From: Paenibacillus dendritiformis
GTDB taxonomy: Bacteria; Bacillota; Bacilli; Paenibacillales; Paenibacillaceae
Direction of reading: 5' to 3'
NCBI RefSeq assembly: GCF_015845845.1
Contig: NZ_LDIG01000045.1
Span: forward strand, 45,727-109,726
Length of the DNA: 64,000 nt
A model generated the notes under the pieces. That model was not told where the DNA came from and did no database searches. It was given only the letters and a program-made list of their open reading frames with translations. This document shows, piece by piece, positions 54,643 to 64,000 of the stretch (position 1 is its first letter; each line of letters begins with the position of its first letter). Position numbers and translations under genes: made by a program.

Positions 54643-54795
54643 ACCTGCATGACGGAGATAACGAGCATAAGAGTCAGAAAGTGCCTTGTCCGACCTGCAT
54701 GACGGAGATAACGAGCATAAGAGTCAGAAAGTGACTTACCTGAGCCTGCGCGATAAGGATAGCGAACACGTAAGAGGCAGTAAGTGATATGTCCA
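54643..54795 (-). repeat. Inverted repeat copies of the same family (locus 2)
   Basis: Two nearly identical 50-bp units (54643, 54693: ACCTGCATGACGG, then AGATAACGAGCATAAGAG) and one degenerate unit (54744). Read on the minus strand they give TGACTCTTATG, then TATCTCC, then CAGGT, matching the forward array, so locus 2 also has a forward block facing an inverted block. Confidence 0.78.
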
Positions 54796-54860
54796 ATGTC
54801 CGAGCTGTGCCCCGGTTTCGGTGGCCCGCGCAGGCGGGCCATCCGATTGAGGTTGATGGG

Positions 54861-55913
54861 CTAGCCGTCGCTCCGCTTCCGCCGGAGCAGCAAGATGATG
54901 AAGAAGGGAGCCCCGATGGCGGCGGTGAAGACACCGACCGGGATATCGAGCGGACTCATCACGGTGCGGGCGGCCGTATCGGCGATGACGATAAGGATGG
55001 CGCCGACAAGCGCGCTCATTGGTATGAGCAGGCCATAGGTTACGCCGGCGAAGCGGCGGGCGATATGCGGCGCCATCAGGGCGATGAAGCCGATAGGGCC
55101 GCCGATGGCCACTCCGGCGCCGGCAAGGACGGCCGCGGTGCCCAGCAGCAGGAAGCGGTCGCGCTGCACGCTGCTGCCGGCGGCTTGGGCGACATCGTCC
55201 CCGAGCTGAAGCAGGTTGATGCGCCTTGACAGGATGAAGGAGATCAGGCCGGTGACGGCGAACCAGATCAAGATTTGCTTGGCTTGCGGCCAGCCGGCGC
55301 CGTATACGCTGCCGAGCAGCCAATTGTAGGCCTTGGCGGTCACGTACATCGGGCTCATGACGACCAGCATGGTGTTGACCGCCTGGGCGGCGGCGCCGAC
55401 ACCGACTCCGATTAGGACGAGCGTCGCCGGCTTTACGCCCTGCTTCCAGGCGAGGCCGTAGACGATGAAGGTCATGAGCGCCGCGCCAGCGAATGCCGTC
55501 GGAGGCAGCCAGGCGATGCTTGCTGACGGAGCCAGCGTCAGCAGGGCCGTGGCGGCAACCGATGCTCCGCCCGTAATGCCGATGATATCCGGCGATGCGA
55601 GCGGATTGCGGATTAGTCCCTGCATGATGGCGCCGGAAGCCGCCAATGACGCGCCGACGAAGGCGCCTGTCACGATGCGCGGCATGCGCAGCTTCTGCAC
55701 GGTCATCACATGGACGGGCTCGCCGTAGCCGAGCGAGGCCAGGAGCGCATCGAGCGGAGCGATGCGCAGCGTGCCGATGCCGGCGCTGACGATCATGCAT
55801 ACCAGGAGCAGCAGGAAGAGCAGGGCCAGCGCAAACCATCCTTTCCGTTCGATCAGGAAGGAGACGCGGCCCGAGCGGGAGCGAAATTGCCGTTGGGTGC
55901 TATTTTGTCTCAT
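54861..55913 (-). CDS. Iron-siderophore ABC permease (FecCD family), second subunit
   Basis: 350 residues with about nine helices. The FecCD/BtuC signature is visible: GALMQGLIRNPLASPDIIGITGGAS-like segment (SGAIMQGLIRNPLASPDIIG), and near the end GPIGFIALMAPHIARRFAG. It forms the membrane channel with the permease encoded just upstream, whose stop it overlaps by 4 bp. No ATPase gene is in the cluster; a shared ATPase is inferred. Downstream is the repeat locus with no clear terminator. Confidence 0.93.
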   Translation of the reverse strand: MRQNSTQRQFRSRSGRVSFLIERKGWFALALLFLLLLVCMIVSAGIGTLRIAPLDALLASLGYGEPVHVMTVQKLRMPRIVTGAFVGASLAASGAIMQGLIRNPLASPDIIGITGGASVAATALLTLAPSASIAWLPPTAFAGAALMTFIVYGLAWKQGVKPATLVLIGVGVGAAAQAVNTMLVVMSPMYVTAKAYNWLLGSVYGAGWPQAKQILIWFAVTGLISFILSRRINLLQLGDDVAQAAGSSVQRDRFLLLGTAAVLAGAGVAIGGPIGFIALMAPHIARRFAGVTYGLLIPMSALVGAILIVIADTAARTVMSPLDIPVGVFTAAIGAPFFIILLLRRKRSDG

Positions 55914-56929
55914 CCTCTAACCCCCTTGCGTGCGGCGTATACGAAGAACGGCACCCCGATGATCGCGGTCATGACGCCGATCGGAATTTCCTTCGGTTCG
56001 GCGATGAAGCGGGCGCCGATATCTGCAAGCAGGAGCACGATCGCGCCGATCAAGCCGCTGTAGACGACGAGCCAGCGCATGCCGATGCCGACCAGGCTGC
56101 GGGCGATATGCGGGACGACGAGACCGAGGAATCCGATCGGTCCGGCAACAGCGACCGAAGATCCGGCAAGCATGACGATGAGCAGTCCCATGCCCCACTT
56201 GATATAGGCGACCTTCAGTCCGAGGCTGACGGCGACATCATCCCCGAGGTTCAGCGTATCCATCGGCTTGGCCAGCACCCAGGCTCCGATCCAGGCGATG
56301 ACCATGTAAGGGAGCACGTCAATCAGAACCTCCAGCTTCCTTCCCTCGACCGAGCCGGCAATCCAGAACAGGACTTCCTCCATGGCCCGGTGATTGGATA
56401 TAAGCAGTCCGTTGGTCAGCGAGCTGCTGAGCGCGGCAATGGCGGAGCCTGCCAGCGTCATGCGAATCGGATGAATCTGTCTTCCGCCCGACGAACCGAG
56501 CAGGAAGACGAGCAGGCAACCGATGCAGGCCCCGGCGAGCGCGAGCCAAGTGAAGGATTGCAGCGAGTTCAACTGGAAAAAGATGAATCCGATCACGACA
56601 AACAGGGAACTGCTCGCGTTGATTCCAAAAATCCCGGCATCGGCCAGCGGGTTCTTCGTCAGCGATTGCAGAATGACGCCGGAGATGCCGAGGCTGGCTC
56701 CGACCGCTGCGGCAATGAGCGCCCGCGGAATTCGGACTTCGCGGATAACGATATGCTCATTGCTTCCCGCATACTGCTGATAATCGGTTAGCGCTTCCCA
56801 TACGTGATGAAGCTTCGTATCGAATACGCCGTAGACGATGCTAGCCCAGACGCATCCGAGCAGGACGAAGATGCCAACGATGCAGCCAATCCATTTGGCG
56901 GACGAGGATGACAGCCAAGAAGTTCTCAT
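55910..56929 (-). CDS. Iron-siderophore ABC permease (FecCD family), first subunit
   Basis: 339 residues with about nine helices and the same family motifs (SGVILQSLTKNPLADAGIFG; GPIGFLGLVVPHIARSLVG). The start is taken at 56929 (MRTSWLSS) because AAAGAAAGGA lies nine bases before it; an in-frame ATG 42 bases earlier has none. It is divergent from the binding-protein gene, with a Fur box between them, so iron starvation should induce both. Confidence 0.93.
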   Translation of the reverse strand: MRTSWLSSSSAKWIGCIVGIFVLLGCVWASIVYGVFDTKLHHVWEALTDYQQYAGSNEHIVIREVRIPRALIAAAVGASLGISGVILQSLTKNPLADAGIFGINASSSLFVVIGFIFFQLNSLQSFTWLALAGACIGCLLVFLLGSSGGRQIHPIRMTLAGSAIAALSSSLTNGLLISNHRAMEEVLFWIAGSVEGRKLEVLIDVLPYMVIAWIGAWVLAKPMDTLNLGDDVAVSLGLKVAYIKWGMGLLIVMLAGSSVAVAGPIGFLGLVVPHIARSLVGIGMRWLVVYSGLIGAIVLLLADIGARFIAEPKEIPIGVMTAIIGVPFFVYAARKGVRG

Positions 56930-57018
56930 GCGGCGTATTCCTTTCTTTAACGTAAATGATATAAAAATCAAATGTTGACAAATCGCAGCACATTCTATAC
57001 GATTAGCTTGTTCGGCGA

Positions 57019-57035
57019 CTGATAATCATTATCAG
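57019..57035. promoter_or_regulatory. Fur box in the divergent siderophore-uptake control region
   Basis: CTGATAATCATTATCAG is a perfect 8-1-8 palindrome that contains the Bacillus 7-1-7 Fur consensus TGATAATNATTATCA without mismatch. It lies 90 bp from the permease start and 124 bp from the binding-protein start. The Fur gene itself is not in the window; the Fur-family gene at 59030 is Zur-like. Confidence 0.9.
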
Positions 57036-57158
57036 GACTGGCCGATTCAATTGCAACAATTATTTTTTATCTAATTTTGAACGTTTTTTGAATGTTTGGA
57101 ATGATTCTAAGGAAGAGCCGATTGATGGCTCTGGTGATGTGAAAGGGGCAAATACTCG

Positions 57159-58139
57159 ATGAAGAAGTGGACATCATTGCTGTCTCTCGTGCTGGTGATT
57201 GGTCTGGTACTGTCGGCCTGCGGCGGAAATTCGAATGGCGGGGCAGGCGGTACGACGGAAGGCGCCGGGAAGGCGGAAGGAGATGGCGAGGCTCAGACTC
57301 GGGCCGTCAAGCACGCGATGGGGACATCGAACGTTCCGACGCATCCGAAGCGCATTGTCGTGCTGACGAACGAAGGGACGGAAGCGCTGCTCGAGCTCGG
57401 CATCAAGCCGGTCGGAGCCGTGAAGTCCTGGACGGGGGAGCCTTGGTATGATCATATTAAAGCGGACATGGAAGGCGTCGTCGATCTCGGCGAGGAAGGA
57501 CAGCCGAATCTGGAGGCGATTCTGAGTCTTCAGCCGGATCTGATTCTTGGAACGAAAATGCGTCACGAAGCGCTCTACCAGCAGTTAAGCGATATTGCCC
57601 CAACGGTCTTCTCGGAGACGTTGCGCGGGGAATGGAAAGAGAATTTGCTGCTGTGGGCTGATGCCGTTAACAAGAAGGCGGAGGGCGAGCAATTGATTCA
57701 GGACTTCGACAAGCGGGTTGAAGATTTCCGGGCGAAGGCCGGCGATCAGCTCAATAAGGAAGTCTCGATTGTCCGGTTCATGCCAGGTAAGGTGCGCATT
57801 TACTACAAGCAGACGTTCTCCGGCATTATTCTCGACCAGATCGGCATCAAGCGTCCGGCGGCTCAGCAAAAAGACGCCTTCGCGGATGACGTCTCCAAGG
57901 AACGGATACCGGAAATGGACGGCGACTTGATGTTCTACTTCGTCTATGAGACAGGGAACCAGGAAGCGTCGAAGCTGGAGGAAGAATGGACGAAGGACAA
58001 GCTGTGGCAAAACCTGAACGTGGTGAAGAACAATCAGGTCTTCCGCGTCGATGACGCCATCTGGAATACGGCCGGCGGCGTGCGCGCAGCGAACCTGATG
58101 CTCGATGATTTATACAAGCAGTATCATTTGGAAAAATAA
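57159..58139 (+). CDS. Iron-siderophore-binding lipoprotein
   Basis: 326 residues, FecB/FhuD type (type III binding fold). Signal peptide with lipobox LSAC, lipidated C21, then an Asn/Gly-rich spacer. The core opens with HAMGTSNVPTHPKRIVVLTNEGTEALLELGIKPVG, the usual start of siderophore-binding proteins. It delivers ferric siderophore to the two divergently encoded permeases and is expected to be Fur-repressed. AAAGGGG lies before the ATG. The siderophore is unknown. Confidence 0.93.
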   Translation: MKKWTSLLSLVLVIGLVLSACGGNSNGGAGGTTEGAGKAEGDGEAQTRAVKHAMGTSNVPTHPKRIVVLTNEGTEALLELGIKPVGAVKSWTGEPWYDHIKADMEGVVDLGEEGQPNLEAILSLQPDLILGTKMRHEALYQQLSDIAPTVFSETLRGEWKENLLLWADAVNKKAEGEQLIQDFDKRVEDFRAKAGDQLNKEVSIVRFMPGKVRIYYKQTFSGIILDQIGIKRPAAQQKDAFADDVSKERIPEMDGDLMFYFVYETGNQEASKLEEEWTKDKLWQNLNVVKNNQVFRVDDAIWNTAGGVRAANLMLDDLYKQYHLEK

Positions 58140-58151
58140 TCGCTTCACCTC

Positions 58152-58200
58152 AAGGAGGCTGTCCCGCATGCCGAAAGGCATGGCAGGGGCAGCCTCTTAT
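58152..58200 (+). terminator. Likely terminator after the siderophore-binding gene
   Basis: GAGGCTG-CCC-CATGCC pairs with GGCATG-GGG-CAGCCTC around GAAA, with small bulges; the T-run is short (TTAT). Confidence 0.6.
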
Positions 58201-58221
58201 GCTGTGAGGAAGCAGCGGCTA

Positions 58222-58319
58222 TGAGGCAACTTCTGTAAGGCAGTGGATGTGAGGCAGCGGCTGTGTGGAAGCGGCTGCGAGGCAGCGACTGTCAGGCAAC
58301 GGATGTATGGCAGCAGGGA
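58222..58319. repeat. Seven 14-bp tandem repeats
   Basis: The unit TGAGGCAGCGGCTG recurs seven times without gaps and with 1-5 changes per copy. It sits between the siderophore-binding gene and the end of the acetyltransferase gene and is not in a supported gene. It is unrelated to the 52-bp family. Confidence 0.8.
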
Positions 58320-58342
58320 AGAAGATTCCGGCAGAAAACGCG

Positions 58343-58990
58343 TTACCACAACATGTTCTCGCCCAGCTCAAGATTAAGATCCCCACGCTCGAAAGCTTGT
58401 CGACGCTCCCGCGCTGAGGCCGAATGCAGGCGGAGCATGACGGCCAGCCCCAGCGAATCGCTGCGGAACGGCTTGTGTCTTGTGCCGCCGACAAGACACG
58501 CCCCTTCGAAATGTTCCCAACCGCCCCGGGCGTAGAATGACGTCAGCTCAGGCTTGCACGAGAACACGGAAATATCCGGTTCCTGCGCCTCAATATAGGC
58601 TGCCGCTTCCTGAATCAGCTTCGTGCCGAGGCCTAGGCCCCGGCTGGAGGGGCGAGTGAGGACTTCGCTGAGTCCGAAAGCGCGGTAAGCTTGGCTTTGA
58701 TGCTGGAGCGTCTTGTTCAGAACGGCGACGTGGCTGAGTACGCTGCTATCGGATAGGTAGACGAATGAGACCGGGTTGGTGTCCAGGTTATCCGGCCAGC
58801 GTATCGTTTCGCCTTCAAATACTTGCGGCCATTCTTGACGCATCATTGAGATAAGCTGTTCCGCCACATCCGTCGGGGCGTCTTGCTGCCGGAACCGGAG
58901 CAGAGGGGGTACTGCCTGGGTGAGCAGGGGGACTGACTCGGGCAGCGGGTTGCGGGGAGAAGGTTTGACTACGGAAGGACAATAGCTCAT
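58343..58990 (-). CDS. GNAT-family N-acetyltransferase
   Basis: About 215 residues. The acetyl-CoA-binding motif A of GNAT enzymes is seen as VLTRPSSRGLGLGTKLIQEAAAYIEA, and the C-terminal strand pattern as ISVFSCKPELTSFYARGGWEHFEGACLVG. The substrate is unknown. The start is uncertain: ATG 58990 (MSYCPSVV) lacks a ribosome site and has TATAAT directly before it, so translation may begin later, for example near MMRQEWPQVF. It is divergent from the Zur-like gene, separated by 39 bp. Confidence 0.8.
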   Translation of the reverse strand: MSYCPSVVKPSPRNPLPESVPLLTQAVPPLLRFRQQDAPTDVAEQLISMMRQEWPQVFEGETIRWPDNLDTNPVSFVYLSDSSVLSHVAVLNKTLQHQSQAYRAFGLSEVLTRPSSRGLGLGTKLIQEAAAYIEAQEPDISVFSCKPELTSFYARGGWEHFEGACLVGGTRHKPFRSDSLGLAVMLRLHSASARERRQAFERGDLNLELGENMLW

Positions 58991-59029
58991 TATTATAGGA
59001 GAGGTTCGGAATCTACGGGAGGGACACCG

Positions 59030-59494
59030 ATGCTGACCACAGATCAAATATTGGACAAAATGGCGGCGCAAGGACTGCGGATTACGGAACAGCGTCGCAC
59101 GCTAGCCAAATTATTCGCGGATACGGACGGCTTCCTGACGCCGAAGGATGTCTATGATTTTATGGGGAAGCGGTATTCGGGGCTGAGCTTCGATACGGTA
59201 TACCGCAATCTCCGCGTCATGCATGAATTGGGCGTGCTGGAGCAGATCGTCTTCGAGGACGGAGTCAAGTTCCGGGTTCATTGCGCGGAGGCGCACCATC
59301 ATCATCATATGATCTGCCTTCAATGCGAGAAGACGTACCCGATACATTTTTGTCCTATGCCGCTGACCGACGTGCCGGATAAGTTCCAGGTCGTGAAGCA
59401 TAAATTCGAAGTTTTCGGCTATTGCGAAGCCTGTTCGCATGCGGGCGGCTCCGAAGCGGGAACCGGCGCGGACAAGGACGGTGCCCGGCCATGA
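59030..59494 (+). CDS. zur: Fur-family regulator, Zur type
   Basis: A 154-residue metal-dependent repressor. An N-terminal winged helix ([15 protein letters not shown]...[14 protein letters not shown]) is followed by the metal-binding dimerisation domain with [14 protein letters not shown] and GYCEACSH, which carry the structural CxxC pairs. The segments [28 protein letters not shown] and [11 protein letters not shown] match B. subtilis Zur more than Fur or PerR, so zinc-dependent control of zinc uptake is expected. The divergent short spacer suggests shared control with the acetyltransferase. Its stop overlaps yidD by 4 bp. Confidence 0.83.
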   Translation: MLTTDQILDKMAAQGLRITEQRRTLAKLFADTDGFLTPKDVYDFMGKRYSGLSFDTVYRNLRVMHELGVLEQIVFEDGVKFRVHCAEAHHHHHMICLQCEKTYPIHFCPMPLTDVPDKFQVVKHKFEVFGYCEACSHAGGSEAGTGADKDGARP

Positions 59495-59763
59495 GCTCGC
59501 CCGAAGATGCGGGCCGGCAGACCGCTTCACGACCGTCGCGGGCGGTGCGGGCGCTGCAGGGGCCGGTGAAATTTTACCGCAAATTCATCTCCCCGCTGAA
59601 GCCTCCGACATGCCGCTTCTATCCGACCTGTTCGGCCTATGCGCTGGAAGCGCTGGAGGTTCACGGTCCGATCAAGGGGAGCTGGCTCGCGATCAAGCGG
59701 ATCGGCCGCTGCCATCCGTTCCATCCGGGCGGCTACGATCCGGTTCCGCTCAAGCGCTCTTGA
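59491..59763 (+). CDS. yidD: Membrane protein insertion efficiency factor YidD
   Basis: 90 residues of the YidD family, which aids insertion of membrane proteins with YidC. The conserved core is complete: [59 protein letters not shown]. The start is the ATG at 59491, overlapping the zur stop (ATGA); an earlier in-frame codon lies inside zur. An N-terminal extension of about 20 residues precedes the core. No yidC or rnpA is adjacent, so the gene has moved from its usual neighbourhood or is a second copy. Confidence 0.93.
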   Translation: MSSPEDAGRQTASRPSRAVRALQGPVKFYRKFISPLKPPTCRFYPTCSAYALEALEVHGPIKGSWLAIKRIGRCHPFHPGGYDPVPLKRS

Positions 59764-59832
59764 CATGTGGCGGAGGGCTGGGATATATTTGGAGATAAGC
59801 TGGAGACAGTATTGCATATATCATCCGATGAA

Positions 59833-60122
59833 CGGATAAGTAGGAAGCGATGAGCATCGCAGAGAGCCGGGATTGCTGCGAACCGGTATGTGACCCCTTC
59901 CGAACATGGTCCCGGAGGAACCGCTTGCGAGCTTCTGTACGCGAATAGCGAGAGAAGGCAAGCCTGCGGCGGCTCATTCCCGTTAACGAATGTTCCAGGC
60001 CGGTTGAATCGGCCGCAATGAAGCTGTCGCCGCTGCCCTGCGGAAGAGGAAGGGAAGGCGGCAGGAATTTGGGTGGTACCGCGTGAGTTCAGCTCTCGTC
60101 CCAAGTGGACGAGAGCTTTTTT
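59833..60122 (+). promoter_or_regulatory. T-box riboswitch of metG (methionine-type)
   Basis: A 5' leader with the T-box sequence TGGGTGGTACCGCG at about 60070-60083 and a terminator stem (AGCTCTCGTCC / GGACGAGAGCT, then six T) at 60091-60122. In the specifier loop the methionine codon ATG is at 59888-59890, within GGTATGTGACC, which agrees with the downstream methionyl-tRNA synthetase. Uncharged tRNA-Met should favour the antiterminator and raise metG expression. The 419-bp gap 59764-60182 is otherwise empty. Confidence 0.92.
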
Positions 60123-60167
60123 GCATGCATTCCGGGGTTCACTGCCAGCGGCTGCAAGCGAATATGA

Positions 60168-62186
<2,019 letters not shown>

Positions 62187-62214
62187 GGTATAGCTGGCGA
62201 TTCTATCCGCATGC

Positions 62215-62256
62215 AAAATGGCGTTCAGATTGGAAATCAATTTGAACGCCATTTTT
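62215..62256 (+). terminator. Terminator of metG
   Basis: AAATGGCGTTCA and TGAACGCCATTT form a perfect stem, extended by ATT/AAT pairs, followed by TTTTTG. Confidence 0.9.
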
Positions 62257-62260
62257 GTGC

Positions 62261-62289
62261 TTGTATCAACGAACATTTGTTTGTGATAT
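62261..62289 (+). promoter_or_regulatory. Possible promoter of the Nudix gene
   Basis: TTGTAT, a 17-bp spacer and TGATAT, 50 bp before the Nudix start. Confidence 0.4.
62270..62283. promoter_or_regulatory. Possible LexA (SOS) box in the Nudix promoter
   Basis: CGAAC-ATTT-GTTTG differs from the Bacillus SOS box CGAAC-N4-GTTCG at one arm base and fills the promoter spacer, a position where LexA would block initiation. Chance similarity cannot be excluded. Confidence 0.4.
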
Positions 62290-62338
62290 AGTTGAAGAAA
62301 GCTTGGAAAATGATCCATGGGACATTGGGGAGGGCAAT

Positions 62339-62830
62339 ATGTCAGGATTGCAAAAGGTGGAATGCGGGTTATATACGATGTGTCTTGTGCAGGATGAAGA
62401 CCGGGTGCTGCTGGTCAATCGTCCAGACAAGCTTGGATTTCCCGGGTATCTCGGTCCCGGGGGCAAGGTTGAGATTCCTGAAAGCATTGCGGAAGGAGCG
62501 GTGCGAGAGCTATGGGAGGAAACCGGACTGCGCGTAAAACCGGAGGATTTGATTTTTAAAGGAATAGACGAGTATGTCGTGCCGCAGACGAAATATCGGT
62601 ATATCGTGTTCAATTATCTCGCCAAGCGGCATGAAGGGGAACTGCTGCCTAATCCGCCCGAAGGAGAATTGGTCTGGATAAACATACAGGAAGCGCTGCA
62701 ATTGCCCATGCAGTCTTGGTTCAAGCGCAGATTCCCTCTCTTTTTCGAAGAAGGGACATTTGAAATCTCGGTCGTCTGGGACGAAGATGCAGAGGTTCCG
62801 TCGGATGAGAAGGTGAAGCAGCTCGGTTAA
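62339..62830 (+). CDS. Nudix hydrolase, MutT-like
   Basis: 163 residues with a complete Nudix box, GGKVEIPESIAEGAVRELWEETGL (G-x5-E-x7-REUxEExGU), at about residues 40-63. Relatives remove 8-oxo-dGTP or other nucleoside diphosphate derivatives. The start at 62339 follows GGGGAGG; the frame runs 28 codons further upstream, through the promoter and SOS-like box. It stands alone between two terminators. The substrate is not deducible. Confidence 0.9.
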   Translation: MSGLQKVECGLYTMCLVQDEDRVLLVNRPDKLGFPGYLGPGGKVEIPESIAEGAVRELWEETGLRVKPEDLIFKGIDEYVVPQTKYRYIVFNYLAKRHEGELLPNPPEGELVWINIQEALQLPMQSWFKRRFPLFFEEGTFEISVVWDEDAEVPSDEKVKQLG

Positions 62831-62844
62831 TGGCGCTATATTAC

Positions 62845-62875
62845 AAAAAGCTTGGCGAGAAGCCAAGCTTTTTGC
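62845..62875. terminator. Bidirectional terminator between the Nudix gene and uppP
   Basis: AAAAAGCTTGGC and GCCAAGCTTTTT pair perfectly around a 5-nt loop, giving a T-run in both directions between convergent genes. Confidence 0.92.
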
Positions 62876-62904
62876 GTATTGCGTTCGTTGCTTATCCGTT
62901 CAGA

Positions 62905-63717
62905 TTAATTCAGGAACAGCAGCACGAAAAGGCCGGCTGCCACGCAGTACAGGGAGAACCATTTCAGATTGCCCCGCGCCATCAGCCCCATGAACCAGCG
63001 GAGCGCGAAGTAGGAGGCGACCAGGGAACAGACGAAGGCCAGCAAATACGGGCCGATGAACTGCCCGAGCGTCGGATCCTTCAACATATCCTTCCCTTCG
63101 AGAATCATGCCGCCCAAGCTGACGGGAATATACAGGAAGAAGGAGAAGCGCAGCGCCGTCTCCTGCTTCCAGCCGAGCGCCATCGCGGCGACGATGGTCG
63201 CGCCGGATCGGCTGATGCCGGGAATCAAGGCGACCGATTGGGCCAAGCCGACAAGGAACGTCTCGCCGAACGACAAATCTTTGTCGCCTTTGCGGCCGCG
63301 CAGGTTGCGAATCAGCCACAGGGCAAGCGCCGTGACCAGCAGCGTCGCGCCGATGACTTTCAGTCCCTTGAAGGTGTCCGCGATGACATCCTTGAACAGG
63401 ACGCCGATGACGCCGGCCGGGATCGTCGCCAGGACCAGGTAGACGACAAACATGAAGTCGGCTTTCGCCGCCGGGTCGCGGCGGAACAGAAAGCGGCAGG
63501 TGTTGACGGCCAGCCGCGCAATATCTTGGCGGTAAATGAGCAGAATAGCCAATAAAGAGGCGAAATTGACGAATACTTCAAATCCAAGCCCTTCGATATG
63601 TAAGCCGAATAATTTTTCAACGATGACAAGATGTCCGCTCGAGGATACCGGGATGGGCTCCGTAACCCCTTGCACCAGGCCGAGGATGGCATATTTCAGC
63701 CAGTCAATCCATTCCAA
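62905..63717 (-). CDS. uppP: Undecaprenyl-diphosphatase UppP (BacA)
   Basis: An integral membrane enzyme that recycles undecaprenyl diphosphate to the monophosphate for wall synthesis and gives bacitracin tolerance; 270 residues, the usual length. Family motifs are [20 protein letters not shown] near the N-terminus and [24 protein letters not shown] differs slightly from the common TEFLPISSTGH. The start is taken as TTG at 63717 ([13 protein letters not shown]) with AGGAG eight bases before it; GTG 63726 touches that site. The in-frame extension to 63900 is rejected. Confidence 0.94.
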   Translation of the reverse strand: MEWIDWLKYAILGLVQGVTEPIPVSSSGHLVIVEKLFGLHIEGLGFEVFVNFASLLAILLIYRQDIARLAVNTCRFLFRRDPAAKADFMFVVYLVLATIPAGVIGVLFKDVIADTFKGLKVIGATLLVTALALWLIRNLRGRKGDKDLSFGETFLVGLAQSVALIPGISRSGATIVAAMALGWKQETALRFSFFLYIPVSLGGMILEGKDMLKDPTLGQFIGPYLLAFVCSLVASYFALRWFMGLMARGNLKWFSLYCVAAGLFVLLFLN

Positions 63718-63774
63718 ACTCTTCACTCCTCGTATAGTATTTCCTGAAGGCAGTTTTGAGTCTTTTTCCAGTCC

Positions 63775-63802
63775 TTTATAGGAACATGGAATGCCTTCAA
63801 AA
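63775..63802 (-). promoter_or_regulatory. Possible uppP promoter and structured upstream region
   Basis: On the minus strand TTTTGA, 16 bp and TATAAA. Upstream, AATGGAAC/GTTCCATT (63862-63882) forms an 8-bp hairpin of unknown role. The last 85 bases hold a minus-strand open frame (YCRAWVAEGNSQRVRS..., stop at 63915-63917) that could be the end of a gene outside the window; this is weak. Confidence 0.3.
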
Positions 63803-64000
63803 TTTCCAGTTTTCATATTGAAAATTAATATTGGGACTGGACTTTCCGAATGTCTCCGGACAATGGAACTTAGGGTTCCATTCGGGGAAATTCGTTTCAC
63901 TCCTGTAGTCCAATCTACTTTTTAAGTCTGTTTCTCCGGTACTCGCTTGCACTTCTTACCCGCTGGCTGTTCCCTTCGGCAACCCATGCCCGGCAGTAGC

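Noticed and set aside
54736..55839. A 367-codon frame overlapping the FecCD permease
   Set aside because: Arg/Pro/Ala-rich shadow; the FecCD frame has family motifs and the 4-bp overlap with its partner.
59030..59494. Fur as the regulator of the nearby siderophore genes
   Set aside because: The sequence is closer to Zur than to Fur, so the Fur acting on the 57019 box is probably encoded elsewhere.
63727..63900. N-terminal extension of UppP
   Set aside because: Its residues are polar and unlike the family, while the TTG at 63717 has a well-spaced AGGAG and gives the standard length.
63915..64000. C-terminal end of another minus-strand gene
   Set aside because: Only about 28 codons are visible and no family is recognisable; it needs sequence beyond the window.

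Overview
The window looks like a chromosome segment of a spore-former-type Firmicute close to Paenibacillus. This is inferred from LplB/YtcP-type sugar ABC permeases controlled by AraC-type sensors, a YesM/YesN-like two-component pair, LipL, a yhbD-bactofilin cluster, a methionine T-box, Fnr-, Fur- and MerR-type operators of Bacillus style, and frequent GTG/TTG starts with strong AGGAGG ribosome sites. A tryptophanase gene would fit the indole-positive P. alvei/P. thiaminolyticus branch, but the species cannot be fixed from this sequence alone. No rRNA, tRNA, CRISPR array, intact insertion sequence or phage gene was seen.

Layout. 0-4.9 kb: mixed-acid fermentation (adhE 3' part, pflB, pflA), with three TGTGA-N6-TCACA-type boxes before pflB. 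5-12.4 kb: an esterase, then a sugar-uptake cluster (AraC-type membrane sensor, two permeases, binding lipoprotein). 12.5-14.1 kb: a decayed isochorismatase-like pseudogene and two tandem-repeat arrays in opposite orientation. 14.3-20.9 kb: second binding lipoprotein, histidine kinase, response regulator, then NagZ after a terminator. 21-24.1 kb: a small membrane protein, an EcsC-family protein and tnaA. 24.2-41.8 kb: the most unusual part. It has a three-gene minus-strand operon, including an easily missed 50-residue membrane protein, and divergent from it a seven-gene plus-strand operon: secreted/membrane von Willebrand A (vWA) protein, tubulin-like GTPase, a second tubulin-like protein that seems to have lost its GTP loop, membrane vWA protein, beta-rich protein, zinc-ribbon GTPase, and a large membrane-anchored protein resembling GTPase-associated protein 1 (GAP1). 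41.8-47.8 kb: a cell-envelope cluster (UbiA-type prenyltransferase, HAD phosphatase, paired small transporters, polytopic membrane protein, LtaS-like sulfatase). 48.1-51.5 kb: YciI protein, LipL, two bactofilins and YhbD. 51.8-54 kb: secreted protein with a copper amine oxidase N-terminal-like domain. 54.07-54.8 kb: a second locus of the same repeat family as at 13-14 kb. 54.9-58.1 kb: Fur-controlled siderophore uptake (two FecCD permeases, binding lipoprotein). 58.3-63.7 kb: acetyltransferase, zur, yidD, T-box-metG, Nudix hydrolase, uppP.

How the parts work together. Pyruvate formate-lyase and AdhE form one fermentation route. The two sugar clusters pair uptake proteins with their own sensors. 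The 24-42 kb block reads as one membrane-linked nucleotide-dependent system: two tubulin-like subunits and a GTPase in the cytoplasm, joined to extracytoplasmic vWA domains through membrane anchors. Its gene content recalls NTP-dependent conflict systems catalogued by comparative genomics, but its function here is unknown. The 42-48 kb block is best read as synthesis, membrane transfer and use of a polyprenyl-phosphate sugar for a wall polymer.
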